Source: Kuafuiihalomonas sp050331295
Lineage (GTDB): Bacteria; Myxococcota; Kuafuiibacteriia; Kuafuiibacteriales; Kuafuiibacteriaceae
DNA: 64,000 bases
Direction: 5' to 3'
NCBI GenBank assembly: GCA_050331295.1
Contig: JBHJGZ010000004.1
Coordinates: 1 to 64,000, forward strand
Of this stretch, positions 1-8,068 are shown piece after piece; position 1 is the stretch's first letter; each line of letters begins with the position of its first letter. The position numbers were made by a program, and so were the translations under genes. The notes under the pieces are model-generated. The model saw nothing but the letters and a program-made list of their open reading frames with translations. It was not told where the DNA came from and did not search any database.

Positions 1-2285
1 CCGTTGTCGGGCTTCGCCGGTCCCTCGGGCGCCCCCCAACCTCTCGTGCAAAACGGATCTTCCCCGCCAAATGCGACATCGTCTACGAAGGGGCGCCCCT
101 CGGGGGGGCCCCAATTTTCAGGAACGGATCCCGGAGGGGCCACGCCGGCGGTCCGGGGGTCGGGCTCCTCTTCCACCAGGTCCTCGGAGTCCAACTCGAG
201 TTGATGCACCTGGGTCTGTGGTTCGTCGTCCGTGAGGGGCGTGTTTTCGGCGTCGGTGGACGGCCCGGCGGACGCTCCACCGGTCGGGAAGAAGTCGGAG
301 GAGGGGAAGGCGCCATCCCAGGTGCCTTCTCCTTCTTCCAGTTCCTCCAACATGACCACTTGGGTGTTCTGGGCGCTCGTTTCGCCCTCGGTCAGGTCCA
401 GCAATCCCGCTGCTGCCGCAAGATCGCCGGACCCGGACGGCAGGTCGAGATCCGGCGGCGGGTCGAGATCCGGTGGCAAACTCGGCTGGGCCGGTGCGGC
501 GAGTCCCATGCCGTCGGTGATGGGCTCCCGGGGCTCCACGAGGGCCCCGGCAAAGGGGTCGGGACCTTCGTCCTCGGCCGCCACTGCCCCCGCGAAGGGG
601 TCCGGGTCGGGCTCATCCTCCAGTCCGATCAACCCGGTTGTGGAGACCTCGACGCTGCTCAGTTCTCCGGAATCGAGGAATTCGAAGGCGTCCTGTCCCT
701 CGCCGATGTCGATGCTGATGCTCTCGGGACCAGCGGGCGGGACCGGCGTCGATGGCTCCGGCGCGGGCTCGGCGCCCCCCGCGATGGGATGATTGGGTGC
801 GAGGCGAGCGAGCTCCGCCCGGTGTCGGTCCACCATCTCGCGGGTTCCTCGTCGCGTGAAGATTTGAACCAGCTTGGCCACCGCCTCTGCCGCGTTGGCG
901 TCGTCTCCGCCCGACAAGTGGATGTCCCGTATCTTCTCGTGGGCGCCCACGTGGTCCGGGTCGAGATCGAATACCTTCTCCACGTGCTGAAGCGCCTTTT
1001 CTCGAAGCCCGTAGCGGACGAACACGTCGGTTTCGGTGAGGATCTTCTGAATCTGGCTCTTGATTTGGGAAGAAGGGTCTTGGCTGGGAACCGTGGGCTG
1101 CGGGATGAGGTCCATGGAGCCCAACGCGATCCCGAGATCTTCATCCGGAAGCATGTCGGCTGAGGCGAAGCCCGGCGCAGACCGCGGAGGAGGGGGCGCG
1201 GGTCGCGGCGCGAGCGAAGGCGCCATCGGCCCCGGTGGCGGCGGGTCCATGGGGCGTGGCCGAGGCGCCAGGGAGGGGGCGACCACCGGAGGGCCCGAAG
1301 TGGGCGGCGCCGTCGGTACGGGAGTCCCGCCGGACGAAAGGGGTCCGAAAATCGGCGCAGGGTGACTTTGAGGCACGACCGGTCGCGACGGACCGCTTTC
1401 GGCCAGTGCTTCCGCCGCCTCTGGATCCGTCGGCTCGATTTCCAGCACCTGCCGGTAAACCGCGCTTGCATCCGCCGTTCGGCCTTGTTCCTGATGAAGT
1501 CGAGCCAGTTCCCGATAGACGAACAACGTTTTCTGGGTCTGGCCGAGATCCGAGAACGCGCGCGCCAGGAGCTGGAGCGTCTCCACGTCCTTCGTGTTCT
1601 CCTTGTAGAGCACCTGAAGTTTGGCGAGGCCACGCTTGGTCTCCCCTTGAGAAAGGAGAAGTCGGGCGACCTCTTTGACCACGTCGAGACGGCCCGGGTC
1701 GTGGTAGACGAGCCGCTCCGCGACCTTGATATAGTCTTCGACCCGATTCTGGTCCTTGAGGAGCGCCGCCGCGCGTTCGAACTCCATCGCGGCATCGGAG
1801 ATCATCTGTTCTCGCGAGAAGCCTTCGGCCAGCTTGATGCGGGACGCCACGTTGTGGGGGTCCAAGTCCACCATCCGGCGAAGAACTTCCAAGGAGCGCT
1901 TCGCGTCGCCGGCCTCTTCGTGGATGCGGCTGGCGTGCTGGTACTGTGAAAGCGCCTCGCTGGCGAGGTTCAGCTGCTCGTAGAGCTCTGCCAAGCGTAG
2001 CGTCACCTCGAGGTGATTTGGGTCGTGCTTGAGGATCTGTTTGTAGACCGCGACGGCTTTGAGGAAGAACCCTTGTTCAGAGTAGGACTCCGCGACCTGC
2101 CTGTATACCCGGGTGGCCGACTCGCGATCTCCTTGCTTGGAGTAGACGTCACCCAACTTCAACAGCGTGCGAACATCCGAGGGATCCTCGGCGATGAGCT
2201 TCTGGAGCTCCTTGATCGCCTTCTCCCATTGGCCCTTCGTGATGTACTTCTGGACCTGGTTCAGGATTTTCGTCTTGTTCGCCAC
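1..2285 (-). CDS. TPR-repeat protein with acidic Pro-rich tail (3' end outside window)
   Basis: The frame opens at a GTG at 2285 and stays open to the window edge (761 codons seen, no stop), so the C-terminus is missing. Residues about 1-310 are tandem TPR units, beginning MANKTKILNQVQKYITKGQW with the usual alternation of small and aromatic helix positions. A Pro-rich linker follows, then another TPR-like block, then a long acidic, Pro/Ala-rich tail in which DPFAGA occurs twice. There is no signal peptide, so it is probably cytosolic and a scaffold. Upstream is a TATACT hexamer at 2313-2318. The gene lies 110 bases downstream of the WecA-like gene on the same strand. The function is unknown. 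TPR proteins with this opening are common in myxobacteria. Confidence 0.8.
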   Translation of the reverse strand, partial: MANKTKILNQVQKYITKGQWEKAIKELQKLIAEDPSDVRTLLKLGDVYSKQGDRESATRVYRQVAESYSEQGFFLKAVAVYKQILKHDPNHLEVTLRLAELYEQLNLASEALSQYQHASRIHEEAGDAKRSLEVLRRMVDLDPHNVASRIKLAEGFSREQMISDAAMEFERAAALLKDQNRVEDYIKVAERLVYHDPGRLDVVKEVARLLLSQGETKRGLAKLQVLYKENTKDVETLQLLARAFSDLGQTQKTLFVYRELARLHQEQGRTADASAVYRQVLEIEPTDPEAAEALAESGPSRPVVPQSHPAPIFGPLSSGGTPVPTAPPTSGPPVVAPSLAPRPRPMDPPPPGPMAPSLAPRPAPPPPRSAPGFASADMLPDEDLGIALGSMDLIPQPTVPSQDPSSQIKSQIQKILTETDVFVRYGLREKALQHVEKVFDLDPDHVGAHEKIRDIHLSGGDDANAAEAVAKLVQIFTRRGTREMVDRHRAELARLAPNHPIAGGAEPAPEPSTPVPPAGPESISIDIGEGQDAFEFLDSGELSSVEVSTTGLIGLEDEPDPDPFAGAVAAEDEGPDPFAGALVEPREPITDGMGLAAPAQPSLPPDLDPPPDLDLPSGSGDLAAAAGLLDLTEGETSAQNTQVVMLEELEEGEGTWDGAFPSSDFFPTGGASAGPSTDAENTPLTDDEPQTQVHQLELDSEDLVEEEPDPRTAGVAPPGSVPENWGPPEGRPFVDDVAFGGEDPFCTRGWGAPEGPAKPDN

Positions 2286-2395
2286 CGCGTGCGCCGTGCC
2301 TCGGGGATGTCGAGTATACCTTCGGTTCGGGGCCGCGCGCCATTCGGTGACCTCAGGGGTATGACTCCGTCGTCCATGGCGCGCAACAAAGCGGG

Positions 2396-3421
2396 TTAGC
2401 TGCCAGACCTCCCCAGTTTCGACAAGAGGAAGGCGACGGCCACCCCGGCCAGCGCAGCTCCTATCAGCACTGCGGTGGCCGCGTCCAAGTTCGTTTGACA
2501 GATCACGAGCCCTGCCAGGCCAAGAATGGTGCTGGCCCCATACCCGGCCAGGGCGACCGGCCATCGTCCGTAACCCGCCTGACGCATGCGGACCGCGAAG
2601 TGGTCGGGGCTCCCCCGAAGGACCGGGAGCCGTTTCCAGACGCGAACGGCCATCACGAACGCGGTGTCAAAGAGCGGTACCCCCAAGATCAACACCGGGG
2701 CTAAGGCGCCGGCGTGGTGATTGAAGGTGTAGTGGTTGCTCATGGCCAGAGCCCCCAACATGAAGCCCAGCAGCATCGAACCCGTGTCGCCGAGGTAGAT
2801 TTGGGCCGGCGGCCGGTTGAACGCGAGGAAACCGAGCGTGGCGCCGATCAATGCGCCCGCCATGAGGGCAATGTCCTCATTTCCGTTCCAGTGGGCCACG
2901 ACCAGCAGGAACGTGGCCGAGATAGCGGATACCCCGCCCGCCAAGCCGTCGGACACGTCGATCAGGTTGATGGCGTTGGTCGTTCCGACGAGCCAGATGA
3001 CGGTGAGGAGCAACGCGAGGCCCTCCGGCACGAAGGACAGACGGATCATGATGTCCGCCTTCACCAAGACCGCCGTCGCCACGACCTGACCGATGAGTTT
3101 CGCCCCCGGCGACAGCACCCGGAGGTCGTCGAAGAGCCCGAGCATGACGACGATGGACGAGGCCAGCAGCAGCGCCAGGACCCGTTCGGTGAAGTCGTAG
3201 GTGAGGGCCAGAGCGAAGAGAAAAGACAGGAAGATGGCGACGCCTCCGAGGTAGGCAACCGGTTCGTCGTGGTTCTTGAGCTTGCCGTCGGGCTGGTCCA
3301 CGACGCCGTATCGCAGAGCTCCTCGGCGAATGATGGGGGTGAAGTAGAGGCCGAGCAGCAGCGCGACCAGGAGGGTGACGGGGGCCCGGAAGGGCCCCAG
3401 GGGCAGCTCCAAGTCCGTCAT
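2396..3421 (-). CDS. wecA: WecA/MraY-family polyprenyl-phosphate sugar-1-phosphate transferase
   Basis: A 341-residue polytopic membrane protein of glycosyltransferase family 4 (MraY/WecA type), which moves a HexNAc-1-phosphate from UDP-sugar to undecaprenyl phosphate and so starts O-antigen or related glycan synthesis. Visible motifs are FDD (residues about 96-98), NLIDVSDGLAGG, YLGDTGSM and the basic cytoplasmic loop SPDHFAVRM. About ten hydrophobic helices fit the family. Its start overlaps the stop of the upstream glycosyltransferase by 4 bases (ATGA), so they are co-translated. MraY itself is unlikely because no mur genes are nearby. The exact sugar cannot be read from sequence. Confidence 0.88.
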   Translation of the reverse strand: MTDLELPLGPFRAPVTLLVALLLGLYFTPIIRRGALRYGVVDQPDGKLKNHDEPVAYLGGVAIFLSFLFALALTYDFTERVLALLLASSIVVMLGLFDDLRVLSPGAKLIGQVVATAVLVKADIMIRLSFVPEGLALLLTVIWLVGTTNAINLIDVSDGLAGGVSAISATFLLVVAHWNGNEDIALMAGALIGATLGFLAFNRPPAQIYLGDTGSMLLGFMLGALAMSNHYTFNHHAGALAPVLILGVPLFDTAFVMAVRVWKRLPVLRGSPDHFAVRMRQAGYGRWPVALAGYGASTILGLAGLVICQTNLDAATAVLIGAALAGVAVAFLLSKLGRSGS

Positions 3422-4467
3422 GCCGGGTTCATGTCCTCGTAGAGCCGAAAGAAGGCGCTCAACATGCTCGCCTGGGTGAGACCGCGCCGACGGAGCAGCG
3501 TGCGGGAGGCATGGGCTCGGGCCCTGGCCTGCGCCGGGTCACGCAGGCGCTCCATCGCTCGGTCCGCCAGGCACCTTGGCGACTCCGCAGGGACCAGGTC
3601 GGCTTCGGTCACCAGCTCGCGGGTGCCGCCGACGTCGGTGGCGACGACGGGTGTGCCGCACCACATGGCTTCGAGGGTCGCTTGTGGGAAGCCTTCGCTG
3701 CGCGAGGTTTGAAGAAACAGGTCGGCCGCCGAAAGGATCCGGAGGAGATCCATGCGAGGGGGATGCCACTCGACGGGGGCGTGTCGAAACCAAAAGGGGC
3801 CTTCGCCGAAGTGATGGATCGAAGCGGCCCGGTCCTGTGAGGTCAGAAGCTCGGCCGCGGACGCCAAGACATCGATGCCTTTGACCGGGGTGCGACGGCC
3901 AGCGGCCACCACCAGCTTTTGGTGTTCGGACACGCCCAACTCCCGTCGCACCTTGCACCGGAGCTCGGGTGTCGGCTCCGGGAGGAGGGCTTCGTCGACG
4001 AAGCTCGGGTAGATCACGTGGTCGACCCGCCACGGCGCGGCCTTGGCGGCTCGGGCGCTGACGGCGGTTCGCACGTGGGCTCCATACAGCGAAGCGCCCC
4101 AAAGCGTTCGCTTCAATCGAGATAACTCGACGCCCGGATTGTGGATGGTGACCAGACGGGACGCACGGGGAAACGCCGCCGCGGCGACGATGTCGCCCAC
4201 GGCGAGATGGCTGTGCACGAGCTGGGGGGAGAACTCTCGAAGGCGGGACCTTGCGGACAACGCCGCTCGAAGCTCTGCTCCATGGGCGAGGCCCAGAACT
4301 TCCACCATCACGCCCGCTTCGCGAAGCGGTATCTCCAGTTCGCCCCCCCGCGTCGTGCACAACACCTGAACCGACCATCCTCGAGCCCGAGCCGCGAGGG
4401 CCAGCGTGACGACCATGCGTTCCGCACCCCCAAGCCGAAGCCCGGGAAGAACGAAGCTCAAGCGCAT
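3418..4467 (-). CDS. GT4-family glycosyltransferase
   Basis: A 349-residue GT-B fold transferase. The N-terminus (MRLSFVLPGLRLGGAERMV) has the glycine-rich GGAER acceptor-side loop, and the C-terminal half has the EX7E nucleotide-sugar motif in SRSEGFPQATLEAM followed by GTPVVATDVGG, typical of GT4. I chose the ATG at 4467 because it overlaps the upstream stop by only 10 bases. An ATG-like extension to 4509 would add 14 residues before the fold. It sits between another glycosyltransferase and the WecA-like gene, so it probably adds a sugar to the lipid-linked glycan. Donor and linkage are unknown. Confidence 0.85.
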   Translation of the reverse strand: MRLSFVLPGLRLGGAERMVVTLALAARARGWSVQVLCTTRGGELEIPLREAGVMVEVLGLAHGAELRAALSARSRLREFSPQLVHSHLAVGDIVAAAAFPRASRLVTIHNPGVELSRLKRTLWGASLYGAHVRTAVSARAAKAAPWRVDHVIYPSFVDEALLPEPTPELRCKVRRELGVSEHQKLVVAAGRRTPVKGIDVLASAAELLTSQDRAASIHHFGEGPFWFRHAPVEWHPPRMDLLRILSAADLFLQTSRSEGFPQATLEAMWCGTPVVATDVGGTRELVTEADLVPAESPRCLADRAMERLRDPAQARARAHASRTLLRRRGLTQASMLSAFFRLYEDMNPA

Positions 4468-5504
4468 TCGGCCAAGACCCTTTCCAGTCTCTGCACCCAG
4501 TCGCCGCACGCCATTCGCACCGCTTCGGTGCTGGCGGCCGTCAGAGGTCCCAGATCGGCCGACGCCCGAAGCCCACGTTCCAGCGCATCACGAAGACCCT
4601 CCGGCGTCGGTTCATCGATGTCGATGGCGGCTCGGTCGTCCCCCGTGAGGATTCGGATGTCCGAACCCTGGCTGGACTGAAAGCCGACTTGTCGACGTCC
4701 CATCCCCGCGTAGAGCCAGGACTCGCGGCCAGGACCCTCGGGGCGGAGGCTCAGACCTAGGTCCGAGGCGCCGATGGCGTATCGTACCGAAGTCAGGGAC
4801 GGCGGAACCACGAGCACTGGAGACGATGGGCGGGTGGCCATGGCCATCGCGTTGACGGCGGTCAGACCGGGCCCGTCCGCTGCCACCAGAAGGCCCACCC
4901 CGGGAATTTTGCGATGGGCCAAGGCGAGCAGATCGACCCGCACGTCCGGATCCAAGGGAGCCGTCAAGGAGATGAACCGTCGCGTCTGGGGAAGATTGAG
5001 GCCTTCTTTTGCCTGGTCGCGCTCGAGGGGAAGAAAAGGAGTCAGGTCCAAACCGTCGTACAACACCGTCACGCCCCGGATCCCGAGATGGCGTTCCAGC
5101 CTTTCCGCCGTTTCGGTTCGCCGGGTGACGATGGCACGGGCGCTTCGGGCCGCGGCTCGCGCCGCCTCGTGGATCAGAGCTCGTCGCCATCCTCGGGTGT
5201 TCTCGACTTCCGCCGCCAGCGCCTCTGTGGGCCACAGCACTGTCGGGACCCGACTTCCCATCAGAGCCGAGGGTGCAGCCCATCCCGGCCCGAGGGTCCA
5301 TCGGCCGGCATCCCACTCCAGCAGTGTCACATCTGGGCGTTCGGTCCCCAGGTAGTCTCGCGCGACCGATACGGCGGAGGCGACCAGACCCCTGCCGGAC
5401 CGCGAAGCGGGACTCCCTATCATTTCGTGCCCCCGGTCGGCGAGCCGCGTCGCCGAGAGTTCGACGTCGCCTTCGCGGCGGGTGGCGACCCAAGCGATGC
5501 GCAC
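4458..5504 (-). CDS. Glycosyltransferase-like protein, GT-B fold
   Basis: A 348-residue protein beginning with GTG at 5504 (VRIAWVATRREGDVEL). The order of segments resembles a GT-B transferase: N-terminal Rossmann half, linker VLYDGLDLTPFLPL near the middle, then a nucleotide-binding half with RFISLTAPLDPDVRVDLL and IGASDLGLSLRPEGPGRESW. The EX7E motif is weak, so it is a divergent GT4. The same frame is open upstream to 5657, but that would run into the divergent rfbA. A second GTG at 5555 is also possible. It is first in a minus-strand run of three coupled genes and shares an 80-base divergent promoter region with rfbA. Confidence 0.68.
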   Translation of the reverse strand: MRIAWVATRREGDVELSATRLADRGHEMIGSPASRSGRGLVASAVSVARDYLGTERPDVTLLEWDAGRWTLGPGWAAPSALMGSRVPTVLWPTEALAAEVENTRGWRRALIHEAARAAARSARAIVTRRTETAERLERHLGIRGVTVLYDGLDLTPFLPLERDQAKEGLNLPQTRRFISLTAPLDPDVRVDLLALAHRKIPGVGLLVAADGPGLTAVNAMAMATRPSSPVLVVPPSLTSVRYAIGASDLGLSLRPEGPGRESWLYAGMGRRQVGFQSSQGSDIRILTGDDRAAIDIDEPTPEGLRDALERGLRASADLGPLTAASTEAVRMACGDWVQRLERVLAECA

Positions 5505-5583
5505 CGGCTGGGATTGACCGCGCCATCGACCCGCGTCAAGGCGCGACTTTGACACCGTCCACGGTTCCCCATAGACCGCGTGG

Positions 5584-6462
5584 ATGGCGCGCAGGGGCAT
5601 CGTGTTGGCGGGTGGCGCGGGAACCCGTCTGCATCCGCTCACCTTGGCGGTCAGCAAGCAGCTGATGCCGGTCTACAACAAACCGATGATCTATTATCCC
5701 ATCTCGGTTTTGATGCTGTCGGGAATCCGGGAGATCCTGATCATCTCCACGCCGCAGGATCTCCCGCTGTTCCGGCGTTTGTTGGGGGATGGCGCGCGGC
5801 TCGGGGTCCGCTTCGAGTATGCGGAACAGCCTCGGCCCGAAGGCCTTGCTCAGGCATTCCTCATCGGCGAATCGTTCGTCGGAGGAGAACCTTCAGCGCT
5901 CGTGCTCGGCGACAACCTTTTCTACGGTCAAGGTCTCTCCAGAATGCTGCAACGGGTGAATCAGCAGGCGTCAGGGGCCACGGTCTTCGGGTACTACGTT
6001 CGCGACCCAGAGCGCTACGGCGTCGTCGAATTCTCGAGCGATGGCAAAGTGCTGGGCCTCGAGGAGAAACCGTCCCAGCCCAAGTCGAACTACGCGGTGG
6101 TGGGCCTCTACTACTACGATGAAACGGTGTGCGCGCGGGCCAAGCAGCTGAAGCCGTCGGCTCGGGGCGAACTCGAGATCACGGACCTGAATCGGACCTA
6201 TCTGGAATCCGGCGACCTTCGGGTCGAGCTTCTGGGTCGCGGCACGGCATGGCTGGACACCGGAACGCATGAATCGCTCCTTCAGGCCGCCAACTTCATC
6301 GAGGCGGTGGAGACGAGGCAGGCCCTGATCGTGGCCTCGTTGGAGGAAGTGGCATACCGGATGGGCTACATCGACCGAGAGAGGCTCGCGGAACTCGGGG
6401 CTGAGCTCGGCAAGTCAGCCTACGGTGCTTACCTAATTCAGCTGGCCAAGGAGATGGCATGA
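5584..6462 (+). CDS. rfbA: Glucose-1-phosphate thymidylyltransferase
   Basis: A 292-residue enzyme that makes dTDP-glucose from glucose-1-phosphate and dTTP, the first step to dTDP-rhamnose and other dTDP-deoxysugars. The nucleotidyltransferase signature GIVLAGGAGTRLHPLT starts at residue 5, followed by SKQLMPVYNKPMIYYP, LGDNLFYG, the VVEF and EEKP blocks and the WLDTGTHESL motif. Length matches the family. Its stop overlaps the rfbC start by 4 bases. The rfbB (4,6-dehydratase) and rfbD (reductase) genes needed for dTDP-rhamnose are not in this window. A TAGACC hexamer lies 6 bases before the ATG. Confidence 0.96.
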   Translation: MARRGIVLAGGAGTRLHPLTLAVSKQLMPVYNKPMIYYPISVLMLSGIREILIISTPQDLPLFRRLLGDGARLGVRFEYAEQPRPEGLAQAFLIGESFVGGEPSALVLGDNLFYGQGLSRMLQRVNQQASGATVFGYYVRDPERYGVVEFSSDGKVLGLEEKPSQPKSNYAVVGLYYYDETVCARAKQLKPSARGELEITDLNRTYLESGDLRVELLGRGTAWLDTGTHESLLQAANFIEAVETRQALIVASLEEVAYRMGYIDRERLAELGAELGKSAYGAYLIQLAKEMA

Positions 6463-7004
6463 GCTTCACCACGACCTCAACGACCATCCCCGATGTCTTC
6501 ATCATCGAGGGCCGAAGGTTCGGAGACGACCGAGGCTTCTTCACCGAGGACTATCGAGAGGAAGCCTTCCGCGGCATGGGCCTTCCGCCATTCGTTCAGA
6601 TCAATCACTCCCGGTCGACGAAGGACGTCTTGCGGGGTCTTCACTATCAACTCCCACCCGCTGCCATGGGGAAGCTGGTTCGCTGCGTGGTGGGCCGCAT
6701 TCTCGACGTGGCGGTGGACATCCGAAAGGGCTCCGCGACGTTTGGGCAGCACGTCGCGGTGGAGCTCGGCGAGTCCGAGACGCGGTTTCTCTGGGTCCCG
6801 GCGGGCTTCGCCCATGGATTTCTCACCCTCAGCGACCGAGCCGACGTCATGTACAAGCAGAGCCATTATTGGTCGCCGGATCACGAGCGCTCCATCCGGT
6901 GGAACGACGAGGCGCTCGCCATCCCGTGGCCGACCTCTTCGCCGGTCCTCAGTGGGAAAGACGCGGCGGCGCCGAGTTTGGAAGCGGCCGACCTTTTTCC
7001 CTGA
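6459..7004 (+). CDS. rfbC: dTDP-4-dehydrorhamnose 3,5-epimerase
   Basis: A 181-residue cupin-fold epimerase acting on dTDP-4-keto-6-deoxyglucose. The sequence contains FIIEGRRFGDDRGFFTEDY, INHSRSTKDVLRGLHYQ with the catalytic His of the RGLHYQ block, KLVRCVVGRILDVAVDIRKG, and VPAGFAHGFLTLSD near the active site. The full usual length is present. It overlaps rfbA by ATGA, and its own stop TGA overlaps the next ATG (TGATG), so rfbA, rfbC and the sulfotransferase-like gene form one coupled transcript. Confidence 0.95.
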   Translation: MSFTTTSTTIPDVFIIEGRRFGDDRGFFTEDYREEAFRGMGLPPFVQINHSRSTKDVLRGLHYQLPPAAMGKLVRCVVGRILDVAVDIRKGSATFGQHVAVELGESETRFLWVPAGFAHGFLTLSDRADVMYKQSHYWSPDHERSIRWNDEALAIPWPTSSPVLSGKDAAAPSLEAADLFP

Positions 7005-8068
7005 TGTCGGCCGCCCACTTGATTCAGGTGGTGGGTATGCACCGGAGCGGCACCTCCGCCGTGACCCGGGTCGTCAACCTCTTGGGCGCGAGTTTGGGCA
7101 GTCACTTGATGCCGTCGCACCCTCGCGACAACCCCCGAGGCTACTGGGAGCATGAAAGTGTCTACCAGATTCACGAGAACCTCCTGTCGAAGCTCGGGCG
7201 GACTTGGGACGATGTTCGGGCGTTGCCAACAGGATGGCTGGAACAACCGGCGAGCGAGACCGCTCGGGTCGAGCTGACGGACGTCCTGCGGGAGGACTCA
7301 GCCCCTCTGATGGCGGTCAAAGATCCACGGATGTGTCTGTTTGCTCCCCTGTGGCAGGAAGTGACGGATCGATTGGGGTACCTGGTATCGACCGTGGTGA
7401 TAGTCCGACATCCCGCTTTGGTGATGCGCTCTCTTCAAAGGAGGGGTCGGTTCCCGGCCGTGCTCTCCTTGCTTCTTTGGGTCCGTCACACTTTGGGCGC
7501 GGTCGATGCGGCGGAGGGCGGTCCTCGTATCGTTCTCAGCTTCGAACAGGTGCGACAGAACCCGGAGCAGGCCGTGAAACTGCTGCAGGACTTCGAAGTC
7601 CCGTGGCCGGACCGTGGATATCGCCGGCGGATGGAGGCGGCGTCGAGTGTCGACTCCGGAACGAGCAACCAGACCGAGGATCTCCGCTCTCCGGACGGGG
7701 CCGAGATCGATGCGGGGCTCTGGTCGGCGGCGGTCCGGCTGTACGAGGAACTGGCTCAGCGCCACGGGTCTCAGGACCTGAACCTCACCCCGGAACGTGA
7801 GCTGGCCGAAGAGAGGATGCGACCGTACGAGGAGGCAGCAGACCAGCTTTCGTTCCTGGTGGACAGTGAGCACCTTCAGCGATGGCGGGCGGTTCAGCTC
7901 GGCCAGACGGTCGAACGATTGCAGGGACAGCTGTTCAACCAGCGCCAAGAGATGGCCATTCTGAAAGCCTCGGACCGAAGGCTTCGAGCGGTCGAAGCCT
8001 CGCGAAGCTATAAGGTGCTCCGCCGCCTTCAGCGACTCCGCAACGAGTGGCTTCGAGCTGATCGATGA
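7004..8068 (+). CDS. Sulfotransferase-like protein with C-terminal coiled coil
   Basis: A 354-residue protein. The N-terminus has the PAPS-binding P-loop-like motif VVGMHRSGTSAVTRVV and the downstream IVRHPALVMRSLQRR segment that resembles the 3'-phosphate-binding site of sulfotransferases. The last 80 residues are charged and predicted coiled coil, ending with SRSYKVLRRLQRLR. Start chosen at 7004 because the TGATG overlap with rfbC gives direct coupling and the family begins just before the P-loop. Its context suggests sulfation of the locus polysaccharide, but the acceptor is unknown. The 3' end overlaps the convergent giant glycosyltransferase gene by 40 bases. Confidence 0.8.
   Translation: MSAAHLIQVVGMHRSGTSAVTRVVNLLGASLGSHLMPSHPRDNPRGYWEHESVYQIHENLLSKLGRTWDDVRALPTGWLEQPASETARVELTDVLREDSAPLMAVKDPRMCLFAPLWQEVTDRLGYLVSTVVIVRHPALVMRSLQRRGRFPAVLSLLLWVRHTLGAVDAAEGGPRIVLSFEQVRQNPEQAVKLLQDFEVPWPDRGYRRRMEAASSVDSGTSNQTEDLRSPDGAEIDAGLWSAAVRLYEELAQRHGSQDLNLTPERELAEERMRPYEEAADQLSFLVDSEHLQRWRAVQLGQTVERLQGQLFNQRQEMAILKASDRRLRAVEASRSYKVLRRLQRLRNEWLRADR

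Noticed and set aside
201..1163. Long plus-strand ORF (320 residues) over the TPR gene
   Set aside because: No recognisable domain; it lies opposite a TPR protein with clear repeat periodicity and is a GC-rich antisense shadow.
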